Source: Phaseolus vulgaris
Taxonomy: Eukaryota > Streptophyta > Magnoliopsida > Fabales > Fabaceae
DNA length: 64,000 nucleotides
NCBI RefSeq assembly: GCF_000499845.2
Contig: NC_023749.2
Location: 3,939,030-4,003,029, forward strand
Direction: 5' to 3'
The notes under the pieces were generated by a model. It had not been told where the DNA came from, made no database searches, and saw nothing but the letters and a program-made list of their open reading frames with translations. Position 1 is the first letter of the stretch, and every line of letters starts with the position of its first letter. The translations under genes and the position numbers were made by a program. Shown here piece by piece: positions 33,911 through 47,122 of the stretch.

Positions 33911-35904
33911 TAATAACTATAAAATGTATAAAATAATAATTAATTAGGAATTATGAATTACGAATTCAGTAATAGTAGTTAAAAAGACAAACAAAAATAA
34001 TTGTCTGAGACGTTGATTATTGTTCATGTGAAGACGTAAGTTCTTCATGATATAATAGAAATTTCTAAAAAACTTAGGATACCATAAATATCAAAAAAGG
34101 AAAATAATCAAATAAAATTGTAATCTAGAGAGAGGTATAGAAGAGAGAACCTGAATTTGTGCTTTTAGAAGCAAAATGGAGACGTGCATTTATAATGTAG
34201 AAGAGAAACCAAACCAGAGCAGAATGAAGGAGGAAAAGAGAGCAGAAAAAGGTTATTGATTGTGGTGGCACCAAGTTTGAGCGCATCTGATGCATCTGAG
34301 GACAATGTTGTGTGCATCATCCTTAGAGCAGATTCAGTCTCTTCTACAATATTTCGAGGTCTCTTCTAACAAATTTGAAACTAAACAAAAAAAAAACTCA
34401 CTTCCACAAGGTTATTCTACATTATCCATTTTCCTTCTTGTGATATCTTTTATTGGTTTTACTTAAATGTAAATGTAAATAGTAGATTTAGTTTTTATTT
34501 AACTTATTTTACAAAGTATAATTCATAATTATATTGTTTAGTTTGAAAAAAAAATTGTTGAGTGACGTCAAGTAGGCGTAAAATGGAAACTTGGACTCAA
34601 AAACAAAATTAAGAAGCATTATTGGCATATATTTTTGGGTTAAATGAATTTTAGGGAAAATTTTCTTAAGAGGCTGGCAGAGTTATAATACTAAGAAATT
34701 TCTCTCTCAATATACCTATATAGTTTCTAAATATATATTTTATTTTCTAATGTAATTTCTAATGATTAAGCATAGTTGTTTAAATGTTTGGTTGATAAAT
34801 GAACAACTTATAACTTTTTTTTAAAATGTTGTAGTGTGATAATTAATTATTCTATAAACTAAGTACTGAAGCAATTTTACATTTGAATACATTGAGTTCT
34901 AATTACACAATCTTAGTTTTTAAGATTATATTAAGTGTTTTTGTTGTTATTTGTGTATTCACATAAATGATACTTTTTTTACCCTTGTCTCTAAAGAATT
35001 TTAAAATGTTCTCATTAGAAAATAACAAGTGTATTTATGTTGTCTTTTGAGAAATTTCTTTAATATTATATTTTTATTTTAAGCTAATTACAAAAGTTGG
35101 CCAGGTCACTTCTACATGTAGAATATACAATACAAACGCTTACATTTAAATGCTTATTTTTATCATTGAATTTATTTTATTATATGAATTATTTTAATTT
35201 ATTATTAATAATAAATAAATAAAAATGCTTTGCCCAACGTTGAAGCAGTAATGATACTAGTATGTAATCAAACACTAATCTAACCCTTCACTTTATTTAT
35301 TTTTTGTACGTTACAAAGACTTTATTAGTTATTATTATGTCTTCTTTTACTTTATTTGAATAAACAAACAAAAAACTATTTATCTTTTTCTGGCAATATA
35401 AAAAAATAAAATTCTAAACTATTTTATTTTATTTTGAACAAAACCATATTGTTATACATTTTTATTTGTTGCATCTTATCCAAGTTTTATAATAATGTTA
35501 TTTAAGTAATGTTGTGATAATTCCTTTGTACCAAGATTCCGTAACGTAAGTTGTTGTGGTGACATAATTCTACAGGTGTCATTTTCATGTCTGTCACGTG
35601 TGTAAAGCATATTTAGTGTACCTTTTTCACTTAAAAATAAATAATAATTCTTTAATTTGTACGCATGGTGCAATATTCTTGTGCTTTTGAAGGTTTACGA
35701 GGAAATGGGATAAAAAATAAAAAAGTAAATTTGTTCTTTGTATAACAAATAAAAGTATTATTTTTTATTTAATTGAAATAATTAGGAGTGGAACAAAATC
35801 AAACTTAGGGTGCATCATCAGTGTTTGATGAATGTAATGGCATTTAAGTCATTTATAACTGATAAAGAAATAACCATAATCGATTTTAGGTGTTTTTTTT
35901 CATC
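33911..35904. other. gene-poor region with one exon-like minus-strand ORF
   Basis: Mostly AT-rich. At 34365-34165 (minus strand) a 66-codon open stretch follows a good acceptor ('…aaatttgttag'). It reads NIVEETESALRMMHTTLSS in its first part. I do not recognise the protein. It may be a gene fragment. Confidence 0.35.
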
Positions 35905-36217
35905 TTATCAAAATTCTTCCTACACCCCATCAAATAAGTAAAATAATCAAAATAATTTATCTAGTTCTTATTTTAAAAAGTTTTTTTAAATATAATTTCA
36001 AAAAATTATTTCAAAAAACACATTCCAAAAATCTTCTTAAAAATATGGTTTCTGAAAATTCTGTTTCTTTCTAAAAAAACATTTTCCGTAATGCATTACA
36101 ATTTTATAAATTCTGAAAAGGGATGTTCTGAAAGTTTTCAGAAAAGATAATCTGAAAATCGTTTAAAAAAAAGTAAAATAATTTTTTCAGAAAATTGAGG
36201 GGGTGCAGGAAGGAATA
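35905..36217. mobile_element. MITE with 'cttcctacacccc' type ends
   Basis: Left 'ttcttcctacacccc' (35914) pairs with right 'ggggtgcaggaaggaa' (36199-36214). The interior is AT-rich ('tttctgaaaa' repeats). The ends resemble those of the elements at 36262 and 52817, suggesting one family. Confidence 0.5.
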
Positions 36218-36261
36218 CCCTCGATTTTAGTGACAAGTATTGAATATTCAGTCACTGACAT

Positions 36262-36632
36262 ACTTTTCTTCCTGCACCTTCGTATCTTCTTCCCACTCCT
36301 CTACATTTTTTACTAAAAGTCCAATTTAATATTTTTAAATTATAGAATTTGAAAATAATTTTTAAACTTTACAATCCATAATACAAAATTATAAATTTAG
36401 GAAAATATTTTATGAATTTGAAAATACTTTTTAAACTTTTTAATTCAAAATATAATGTTGTGTTTTAAATGGTAAAATTTAATATGCATTTTCAAATCCA
36501 AAAAATATCTTCCAAATTGTACCATTTAAAATATATTTTTATATTTTAAATTTAACATATTTTATGGAAAAGTAATTTTGAAATAAAAAAAATTATAAAA
36601 GTACATAAATAAGGAAGTGCTGAAAGGAAACG
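36262..36632. mobile_element. MITE, related to the preceding one
   Basis: Left 'ttttcttcctgcaccttc' (36262) and right 'aaggaagtgctgaaaggaaa' (about 36611-36630) are imperfect inverted repeats. The interior is AT-rich. It lies about 45 bases from the element at 35905. Confidence 0.45.
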
Positions 36633-39600
36633 TCCATATACAATTAGGTCATGAGTTTATTTTTGTATTTTTACATTACATTTCCTTTTCTTCTACGAAA
36701 CTCGTTTTTTACAATAATCACTTCTCTTCTATCATTTCCTCCTTTATTTTCATCCAAAATCATTAAGCTATATTCTTTTATTTATTTATTTATTTTCCTC
36801 TACGCAATTAAACTCCTCCGGAATAATTATGTCTCTTAATTGCTTGTATGAATGAAAAGGGTACATTTATATTATTTTCAAAGGAACAATCAAGTCATAA
36901 TTTAGCCTCTGGATTATTTAGGTCGTGCAAAATTATAATTATAACTTCATTGTCACGATCCTACAAAAAATAAGTGAAAACTAAATCCAAATTCAATAAA
37001 TATTTTAAAAAAAAATACTTGAAATTAAGTAACATAGTACTTACCTATCGAAAATTGTTCATAATTTTTTCCATATGAATACTGTACTAAATATGAGAAC
37101 GTTCTAAATACTTCCAAATTTAGTTAGAGTATCGAATTATAGTATTTAAATTAAAAAAATAATTGTTTTTTGACAATTTTCAATGTTAATAAAATATAAA
37201 ATTATCAAAATGAAAATGATAAATGTACATTTGTAATTTATGAAAATGATGAATAAAATATAAAATCTGAAAAACTTTAAAAAATATTAGCATACAAGTT
37301 ATGAGCGGTAGTTTTAAATAATTTCCCTCATTATTACAAGTTTCATTTAAAGAATGAATGTCATTAATGATGAACTCATTATCAAGAATGAAAATTGAAA
37401 GGGTATTATTGGATAGTTATTAGGAGGTTATACCTAATTAGAAGTTGTGTTATAAATAATCCTAATATTCTAATATATATTGGGTTGAAACTGATAATCC
37501 TAATATATATATTTACTATTTTTCCATAAATCTTAAACATATTCATTTTTATGTGTCAAGATTCACCATCAATTTATAGAATTTAATACATACCATCAAT
37601 TTACATAATTTAATACATTGATGGAGAATTTGTTACCGATTTGATTTATGGAGTCATATTATAAAAGAAAATACAATAAAAGCATTTTCTCATTGAACAA
37701 TAATTTTAACAATTTAAAGATAACGTCGCTTAATACAAGAGGTGACAATATAGGTTAGACTCTATTAGTTACTTTATAAAAGTGTAAGATGAGTTGACCT
37801 TGGACTACGTATATAAGAAAAAATTATATATTTATTAAGATATTTCTTTATGTATTCCATCAAATTTATCTGTGCATCTCGTCAATTTCGGTATTTAATT
37901 TTCATACTATAAAAGTGAATTTCAAAAATGGAAATTTAGAAGAATAACTTTTTTGAAACAACTATTTTACCTTTCATAAAATAAAACAACTGTTTTGGTT
38001 TATGGACTTCGATTTCTGGAAGTGCACGAAGAAATTTGATGGGGTGTTAAAAAAAATATTTCTTGTTTATTACGCGGTTAGCGGGTTGGCTCGCCCTGTC
38101 CCGCACATGGCTTGCACAGGTTGTGAGTTATGCGATACAAGCCTAAACAAGTTAGCATGCCAAAATAGTTTGTTTGTCCCGCATTTTTTCTAAAGGGTTC
38201 CAAGTTGGCCTGCACAACCCACCCTCCATTGTCACCCTTGATAATATCTTATCCTCATTGGGAGTTTACTCATGTGAGACACATCAATGGCTCGAATGAA
38301 TTTTATGTATTTGTTATTATTAAGTTATTTAGATAACATCTCCAATTATAGTTTAGGTTCAAGTATAGATCAAGACCTATACTTCAACCAAGACAACATT
38401 AGTGGTTGCATGTTACAACTTTAGTGTTGGGCATGGAATGCATTAAGTGCTTGTCTCCATTTTTTTCACCAATAACTACAAAAAAGATTATCATTGGATT
38501 TGGTTTTCCACTTGAAAAGTGTATAAATATTACAACACATTTACTTTCCCCAAAACCCATGCATGGACCTACATTTCTAATTTCTCTGCTTAACCCTTTA
38601 ATCGTGATATAACTTACTACATGTGGTCACGTGCATCCTCCTAAAGCAATAAAGAGGTATTAGTCACAATACCACAAAAGGTGGATAACGCCATGGAATG
38701 CTCAACACATTTGTCTACTTAAAGGTGTTCAATTTAATGGTAATGTCCATTTGTGTGACACCACCACATACATGGTACATTAACCACATCATTTGCTACA
38801 TATAACTACCACAACAAACTTTCGATGACGATGTAAGCTCAAATAATAACACATTTGAGCATGTATTTGTACTTCTCTTGTAATTTCCATTCTTCATTGA
38901 CAACATGATATGCCACTGGAGAGTTAACAACCTCAACTCCAATCTTCATATCAACATGTTAGGTCTTTCTCTCATGGTCATAAATTTTATGACAATTTAT
39001 TTGGTAAATACAACCACTCCAATCTTCGACAACCATTGCTCAACATGTTCATGGACTATCATCATCCTATGCCTTTCCAATCTTCGTTAAAGTGGGTTTC
39101 ACTAACATACAATTTTACAAGTCATTTGGATGTTTTCTTTTGTCAACCAAATATGTTAAAAACTTCCACATTCATCCTTCCACATGCATTATTATTGTCT
39201 AACAATGCTATCATAAGGCCTGAATGGTCCACATAAAAATGATGACAACACTGCAATTTCACATTTTTTCCCATCTATAATGCATAACGATAAAATAATA
39301 CCTAACAGACAACGAAAAAAAACCTTTTTGTGACACATCATCTCATAAATAAATAATTTCCCTCTTGTAATAATATTGAAGTTTAATTTTAATTTCAATT
39401 CTTATTCATAACTTTCTCTTATTGCTCTCTTATGTTCCATTTTCAAGATTATAAGTTCCATATTTTTTGACCATCATAAGAAGTAAACACCCTAAACAAC
39501 CAAAACAAATTCAATCAATTTCCATACATTTAATATAATTTATTTTAATAATTTTCAATTTCTTTAAAATTAACTCCATATAATATGTTATTACTAAATT

Positions 39601-40838
39601 AATTTACTTTTTTTTATAAAATCATTATTTTTCACACTTAATTTTTAATTAATTTAAACACACATGAAATACAAATATTAATCAGAATTCACTCAAAGCA
39701 AACACAATTTCAACTAATTCAAAACAATTGAAATCGTGTAAAGCTTGCACAATTTCAATCTTAATTTCGTTCATCTAAAGTTATATGATGGTTGCATGAC
39801 TTTAATTCAAAGTGAACAACCAAAATCGTTAATACTTTATATAATTTCACTTAAAATATATATTATTTTTAAGTAAAATCATTTATGATTAACATGATTT
39901 CATTGTGCAAATTTAAGTGATATGAATTATGACCGACTTTACCCTAAGTCAATCAAAATCATTTAAATTTGTAACAATTTCTTACTAAAATCATACATCT
40001 TACTAAGATTTGAAATAAAATTATATCAGCTTAAGCTTAGTACACCTTACCAATCTACATAATTAAAAAACATTTACCCATTTTAATAATAAATCAAGAA
40101 AATTACAGCGTGTTAAATATTCCCACAAAATTCAAAATTCACACCACATAACTGATGTATTTTAAATATAAATAAGAAATTAAAAAAAAAACATTATAAT
40201 AGTGTGTTAAAACCTACCCAACTACCCACAGTAAGAAACATGTCACGAGTAAGGTAAAAAAATGGTAAAAGCCGAATCACATGGCCAAGGCCACCCGAAT
40301 ATCGATGTCTTTCATTTATTGGATTCATCACTTCCACCATCTTTCAAATTAATGACACAAATATAAATGTTCCACACAAAATAAATACCCCCACCATTTC
40401 ATTTCTACGCCTTTTAAGTATTTTTTTTAAAAAGTTTACCAAAATAAAAATATTAAAATAATAAAACTTCTTAATTAAATTATTTTTAAATTTATTAATA
40501 TAAATCAAATTTATTATAAACTTTTTTTTTCACTTTCCTTTCCAATCTAATAATCTAATTTTCACTTTCTCTCATATTAATTAGTACACAATCAAATTTA
40601 TATCTTTTTATTTTTTTTCTTACTTTTCCACCCTCCTTCATTAAAAACAAAGCTTAAGTTAAACAAACAAACAACACATCACGTTGCACGTAGTTCAAGA
40701 ATGCTAACCTCCCCAGCACCTTTCTCTATGACCCATCACAGACCAATAGCAACGAAACGACCCTTCGTTTCGGACAAAAAATAAACTAAAATAAAACCAT
40801 ATTATATGCAGTTTAAGATTCGGCTAACCATTTTCGTC

Positions 40839-40840
<2 letters not shown>
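36633..40840. other. gene-poor region
   Basis: AT-rich, with short ORFs without domains. At 38070-38225 lies a fragment rich in 'gcgggttggctcgccctg' and 'cccgcac', similar in style to the ends of the hAT-like element at 52741-53606 and probably another fragment of it. No gene seen. Confidence 0.4.

Positions 40841-40880
<40 letters not shown>
40841..40880. repeat. (AT)n microsatellite upstream of RER1
   Basis: About 40 bases of alternating A and T, roughly 100 bases before the probable RER1 leader. Confidence 0.85.
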
Positions 40881-40886
<6 letters not shown>

Positions 40887-40949
40887 GAAGTCTATAAACA
40901 ACACTGGGAGAAAAAAAAATAATTAAGAAAATAGAAAAAACTAAAACTA

Positions 40950-41466
40950 CAGGTCCAAATTCGCATCGCGTTGTAGATCTGCAACTCTCGGGTTTCGTCA
41001 TCCATCAATTCAATCCTCTCTTCTTCGATTCGTTTTCGAGGTCCAAATTGTCCTCGCAGGTCAGCTCCTCTTCTTCGATGCATTTCCCTTCCTCTCATTC
41101 TTTCTCCGTATTTCAATTCTCTTTTCGCAGTTTCCATTTCCATTCTCCAAAATTTTAGGGTTTTCAGATTCTGCAAATACCGTAGATCTTGATTCGCACC
41201 ATGAAAACCACGCTTCTTTTCTCTCCTTCAACTTTTCTAATCGGAATCTATGTAAACTGAACCTTACCATTATTAGAATGTGAGCATATGATTTATAAGC
41301 TACACGTTTATCGTTATGCATGTAATTTTATTGTCGTTTAATTTGCGTATGTCTGTGTGTGCAATGGTGTGTGGATCTATTTTATGCTTATATTCGTCGG
41401 ATTTGGAGCGAATTGGTTGGTTGTAAGCGTCGTGTGTGGTTTTTTGTTTTGCAGATTGTGAGTTGA
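40950..41466 (+). promoter_or_regulatory. RER1 5' leader with intron
   Basis: CT-rich leader sequence ends at a donor 'ctcgcag|gtcagc' (intron from 41060). The acceptor 'gttttgcag' ends at 41454, followed by 12 bases and the ATG. A first intron in the 5' UTR fits the sequence. The transcription start is not located. Confidence 0.5.
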
Positions 41467-43460
41467 ATGGAAGGAACTGGAGGCAGCAGTGCCTCGGCTG
41501 CTGCACCCGTGAACCAATGGTGGCAGGAATTTTCGAAGCTATTTCAATATTATCTGGATAAATCCACGCCGCACGCTACTTATAGATGGATTGGGAGTTT
41601 GGTTATTGTGTCGATCTTTGTTTTGCGGGTTTTTTATGTCCAGGGATTTTACATTGTGTCTTATGGATTGGGAATCTATCTGCTGAATCTGTTGATTGGG
41701 TTTCTGTCACCGTTGGTCGATCCTGAGCTGGAGCCCTCTGATGGACCTTTGCTGCCGACTAAAGGTTCTGACGAGTTCAAACCGTTCATTCGCCGACTGC
41801 CTGAGTTTAAGTTCTGGTAATTTAGGAATTTTGTTGTGTGGGTGGTTTAGTACTAACATTTTCATGAAAAAAATATGAACATTGTCGTTTGCCCCCTGAA
41901 ACCTGCTTTAATAATTTTGAAGCAATCTCTTTAAAGAAAACTTGGATTCAATGTGAGTTTCATGTTAATAGTTGCTTCAATGTCTCTTGTTCATACTCAG
42001 TCTTTTTTATCGGTGAATATTTGACTTGTAACTTTTGTAATGTTCATCTGTCATTTCGTTTATTTGAATATGACTCCGAGTCATTTCTGTATTTCATGTG
42101 GCACTTACCTTTATAGAGGTAATGTAAGTTTTACAGAGGTGATAGCTATGAGGAAAATGTTTCTCTAATCTTTCCATTTGCCTTACCAGAAAACATTGTT
42201 GTTATCGCAGAAAATAACTATGTGTTTGGGAAATGCAAAAAAATTAACTAGTTGTGCCCAGCGTCGACTGCATTTAATTATTCAATATCGGTTAATTGCC
42301 AGACATTTTGCTGCAAGATTTTAGTCATTGGCATTGCATAAAGAAGCTGATAATTGTATGGGAAACAATATTTTATCTTTTGAAATGGTACATGAAAAAT
42401 GAATTTTCTATTTATATTATTCTCTATTGAACAAACTGTTGCTTATCTTTCATGTCTTACTTATTTTCCTGGTTTGATCAGTCATATGGAAAACTTTTGA
42501 ACATATCTGTTGCATGATGCATCATACTATTTGGCTGGGTTGGTTTGTCAACCTTAATCTTATTGTGTTGGTTTATCTTTCAAGTTTTCAAACAAAATTC
42601 TCTGGAATTATGTTTCTTTAATTAGTTCCGAAATATTTGTCTCAATAATCACTTAAATGTTTTTAAATTTGAAATAGATAACTATTTGTCCTGACAAATT
42701 TCACACTTCCTGAAGACTTAGTTTTAAAAATCCAAATGACAACATAGTATTAGGAAAGTATTATTGCTTAACAAAATATGTGAACATCCCCTTGCTCCTT
42801 TTGAAAAATGAGTTATATGGAGCAAAACCTGTGTCAATGTTGTTGACTGATATTATATAACTGGAATAACTTCATAGATGAGTATGATGCGCGTGAGTTG
42901 ATTTGTTTAATTATTCTTTCTCGAGAGAGAGGCTGGTGCTATTTATGCTCATCCCTTTATTTTTGTTTAACAAGTAAGATATTATCATGCTAAAAGCCTA
43001 CCTGTGTCTGTTGGAAACAGTTCAAAGAAATCACCATTTATGGATGAGGATATTGATTTGAGATGTTGTTGGCTGTAGGTATTCTTTCACAAAGGCTTTC
43101 TGCGTAGCATTTGTGATGACTTTCTTTTCTGTGTTTGATGTTCCTGTGTTTTGGCCAATATTACTCTGTTATTGGGTTGTCCTGTTTGTCCTTACTATGA
43201 GGCGCCAAATTGCACACATGATCAAATACAAATACATACCATTCAACATTGGGAAGCAGGTAACCTTACTCTTAAATTGGCTCTCATCAATTTACTTTTC
43301 GCCCCTGTAATTTGTTTTGTACATTTTGTCCAGTACAGGCAACATTTACTTTGTCTGTATCATTGACCTGAATGATAGTAATGTATTTTGTTTTAATGTG
43401 TTGTAGAAATATACTGGCAAAAGATCCTCTGCAAGTAGCAGTGGCAGTCGTGCAGACTGA
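41467..43460 (+). CDS. RER1: RER1 protein (retention of ER membrane proteins)
   Basis: RER1 is a Golgi membrane receptor that returns escaped ER membrane proteins by COPI vesicles. Three coding exons, 41467-41816, 43079-43259 and 43407-43460, join at GT-AG sites into 194 aa, the usual family length. The first exon gives '[20 protein letters not shown]' (about 39-58, TM1) and '[20 protein letters not shown]' (about 60-79, TM2), then [15 protein letters not shown] and '[15 protein letters not shown]' (103-117). The second encodes the remaining hydrophobic part with '[17 protein letters not shown]' and '[15 protein letters not shown]'. The basic Ser-rich tail is [17 protein letters not shown]. 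Motif order matches RER1 throughout. Intron 1 is about 1.3 kb. Confidence 0.96.
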
Positions 43461-45219
43461 AGCTTGGTTTTGTTGTGACTTGAAAAATGCAAATCTCATA
43501 GTTAGGTTTTGTGGACATCCAGGGTAGATTTTTCCCTTTTATTTGAAGGAATTTGTAGTCAGAGTATGACGGATGCCAATATGCAGTTACAGAAATATTA
43601 TCTGTGTTCCACTCAGAAGACATCCTAATGCAGGCTTTGAACGTCAATGTGGATATACATTAGTATTTGATTCAGTTTTAGATTTCATCGCAAATCTAGA
43701 TTGTATTGCGATGCTGCAGACCATGATTTGAAGACAAACTTCGTATAGCACTCATTTTTTTCCTGTTCAAGGAAAAACTATTTGCCTTTTTTGTTCATGC
43801 GTCTTATAAGGTTGTAAGATGAACTGGCAGTTTGACAATATCTCTACCCGTGTATTTTTTTTCTTTCCATTCAAAAGTAAATTCTATTTATGGCTACGGC
43901 CGGGCTTTTACTTTTATCATTTTTTGCAGCTTTTGAAACTGTCTAACATTGCTCATCGAAAAATTAACATTTTAATAGATCCATTATTGTTAAATTAGCA
44001 CAAAAGGTTTCTCTTGCTCTTATTTTATTGTGATGCTTTGTATGGCCTCTCTTTATCAAAAGCTTATCGAGAATATTGAAGAATTAGGTTAACTTTGAAT
44101 TTTGGTGATGAGATGGTTTACGTATTTTTATGTTTGAATAAACGCTAATTATGTATGTATGAATTTATTTAATCTTGAAATAAAAACCAAAGCTTTGATC
44201 CAAACTTGAGTGTTCTTTTGAAATATCTTTTACAATAATTTAGACATTAAATAATTTATTATAATTTGAAATAATCATTATTATTAATTTGTTAAGAGAG
44301 TTGATCTGGGAAGTACTCAGATATTTAAACAAACCTACTTTAATATGCATCTTTATAAATTAAATTCATATGTATCTTTATAAATTTAAAACTTTCATAT
44401 TTACCTTTTGTGGAATTAAATTGCAGTGGAGAGCATTCATTAATTTTCGAATGGTAATAGTGTGAAAAGAAAGCCTAACTCCAATAAGTTGTTTAAGACT
44501 AGTGAAGTCAAATATTTGTCCTACATTCGTGAAGGTAGCCGTAGTGGATTGAAAACCATATCAACAGGTTCTACGTCTTACAAATAAGTTATATCTTGTT
44601 TAGACAATTTTTGAAATGATACCTTTATTTCCATGTCTCTTCGCCACTTTATCATCTACTTTAGTTTAACATTTCTGTAAAATAAAAATCCAAATCGTTT
44701 ATGGATTACAATTGGAACCCCTCCCTCCTTTTACGATTTTCAATTTAACTTCTATATAATTTTGTCCACATATATCTTGAATACATAATCCGGAATGTTA
44801 AATAATTTACTTTTAGTTTTGGATTGTCCAAATAAGGAAATGAAAATGTTATTTTATATTGTACAATTTAGAAGTCAATTTTATTTTCAAATTATGCAGT
44901 GAAATACATTTGTTTTTTTATTGTGTTTCATAATGTACAATTTGAAAGTCAAAATTTTGTATTTGCATTTTAGAATACAAATTTTACTTTTGGATTGTAA
45001 ATTTTAGAACACAATCCACAAAACAAATTTGTGTTTTGAATTCTACAATCCAATAATCTTAAAATAAAATTTTGTATTTTGGATTATATATTTAAGAAGT
45101 TTAAGTTGTGCAATTTATTGTAAGTTATTTTTCAAAGTCAATATTTATGTTGTTTAATTGCAATACAATATCAAGTATTACATTAGTTTGTAATCACTCT
45201 TTCTATTACTTTGTTGAAT
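43461..45219. other. RER1 3' UTR and gene-poor spacer
   Basis: The first few hundred bases are probably 3' UTR. The rest is AT-rich, with repeated 'ttggattgtaaatttt' type words near 44810-45080 that recall the interiors of the nearby MITEs. Confidence 0.4.
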
Positions 45220-45419
45220 ATAGAAATGAGATCTCAATTTTGGAGCAAAATAACATATGAAGTGGATAAGTTGTCTAGCATGTATGAGTATGACATTGTG
45301 GAGTTTGTGCCAACAAAAGATCAATTTGTTTGAGGAGGTGAGTTAACTAAATATGTATATTATTTGTAAGAAGTGTGACACAAGGCATATACTTATGTTG
45401 TATTATTTTTGCATATGTA

Positions 45420-46400
45420 TTTAGTATGTAGGATGACTTACTTGAATGGGTGCGTATGATAACATTTTGACTTGGTTTTGTAATTGTTATTTTGAAGTCT
45501 GATACGAAAAACATATAACAAGAAATAAATATATGTGTGTTGTTAAGTTCTAAAAGGACTGATAAGTATATGAAACATAACAACAATTTACTGATCATTA
45601 TAATTGATACAAAAGCATGTGATTGCCCTTTTACATTATGGGGTAAATCAGTTCACAATGGAGAATAATGGACGTTGAAGGTGATATGTGACAGTCAAAG
45701 TCATGAATTAACTGATAAATTACTTGGTCACCCTTATGTCTGATAAATTAAAATCTAATGAGTATTTCTTGGTCATTAACATTATTAAAAGTTTAGTGAA
45801 ATCGATTTTTTTTACTTACTCTAAATGAGAGTAGTGAGGACAATGTTACCACAATAAATCAAGTGTACAATGTCAAATATGTAGAAGATCATATAGAAGA
45901 TCTAAAACTAAAATACAACAACTAATGATATTATTAATGTCACAATTATATTAATCGAAGCATGTGTAATAAGTTTTCATAGGTTGTTACAAATGTCTTT
46001 TGGACTCATTATAATTTAGTAAAATTGTTGAACGATAAGTAATTTGAATGTTATTAAGTTATTTGCTTATTTCACCTATTAATACTAACATTGGTGTATT
46101 TACAGGATAGTATAGACAAATGAGTGACTATAACCGATACCAGATACGTGATTATGATTGCTATTAAATATAATGTTGTATTGACGTGTTTATCAATAAA
46201 GCAAAACATGACGATATTCTCATTACTAAGTAAACATGTCACGAATGAATGTGAGTCTACATCGACTTATATGTATTTGACATGTGTATGGTTCACATTT
46301 TATTTAGGTATTTTCAAACATATGTGGTCCTTTTCTCCATCCTTAGTTGCAATTAATATGGATTACAATATAAGTTTATGAAACTTTTGCAGATGATATT
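45420..46400 (+). mobile_element. decayed Mutator-like (MULE) transposase
   Basis: The frame from 45432 reads DDLLEWVR, then GFVIVILKSDT, 'KACDCPFTLWGKS' (about 45615) and WTLKVICDSQSHELTDKLLG (45669), interrupted by stops. 'NVTTINQVYNV' follows near 45850, and 'VFWTHYNLVKLLN' appears at 45995 in a different frame. This is the order of a plant MULE transposase of the FAR1-related/otubain-MULE type. Many stops and at least one frameshift show it is dead. Ends with terminal repeats were not found. Confidence 0.7.
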
Positions 46401-46434
46401 GCAGAATAATTGTCCCATACACATAAAAAAGAAC

Positions 46435-46890
46435 AACTTATTTTAACTATTTTTTAAAATAAGAATGAATTCCAATCTGTAATGTATTTTAAAAAATAAA
46501 ATACTTTTAGATTTTACAATCCATAATGCAATTATAAATTTAGAAATAATTTTTGAATTGTATAATTCAAAGTGTATACAATTTTAAAAAAAATAAATTT
46601 CAGATTATGCATTGTGGAAACTTAATCCATAGTGAAATTAAAAGTACTAGAGATTTTTTTTTTTAAAAATGAACTCTAACATAAAACCAACACATCAAAA
46701 AAATGAGTGACCAAGGCATTCTTGACAAATGACATTGAGTTCCATCAGTGGGTATGGAACAAGTGAAAGAAGAAAAAGTGGATAAGAAGAGAAAAAAAAG
46801 GTAGGTTTAAAACACATATGTCATTAAGGACACTTTGGCATTTTCACTATCTCATTCGGGTGCATATTGAATTTATGGGAGTGTAGAAAG
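46435..46890. repeat. AT-rich MITE-like segment
   Basis: Interior words such as 'acaatccataatgcaa' and the ending 'ggagtgtagaaagaaatt' resemble the 36262 and 52817 elements. Terminal repeats are not clear, so only family resemblance is claimed. Confidence 0.3.
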
Positions 46891-47122
46891 AAATTACTTA
46901 TTCATCTAAGATATTTTCAGCCCAGCACAAAATTTAGATTAAGTAAATTTAAGTGGGCCAAAAAATTGTGCCGGGCCATTTCATTTAAATTCAGCCCAAT
47001 ATTAAAAAACAAGGCTTACTCGGTCGGATATAACGGTTAATAACACATTGGAAGAGTGTTTCTTCTTCAACTGCGTGTCCCAAAACCCTAACAAAAACCC
47101 GTAGTTGCAGTGCGGTGCATCA

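Noticed and set aside
34240..34345. microRNA-like hairpin around 'gatgcatctgagga' and 'tcatccttag'
   Set aside because: The pairing is short and interrupted, and no known miRNA was recognised.
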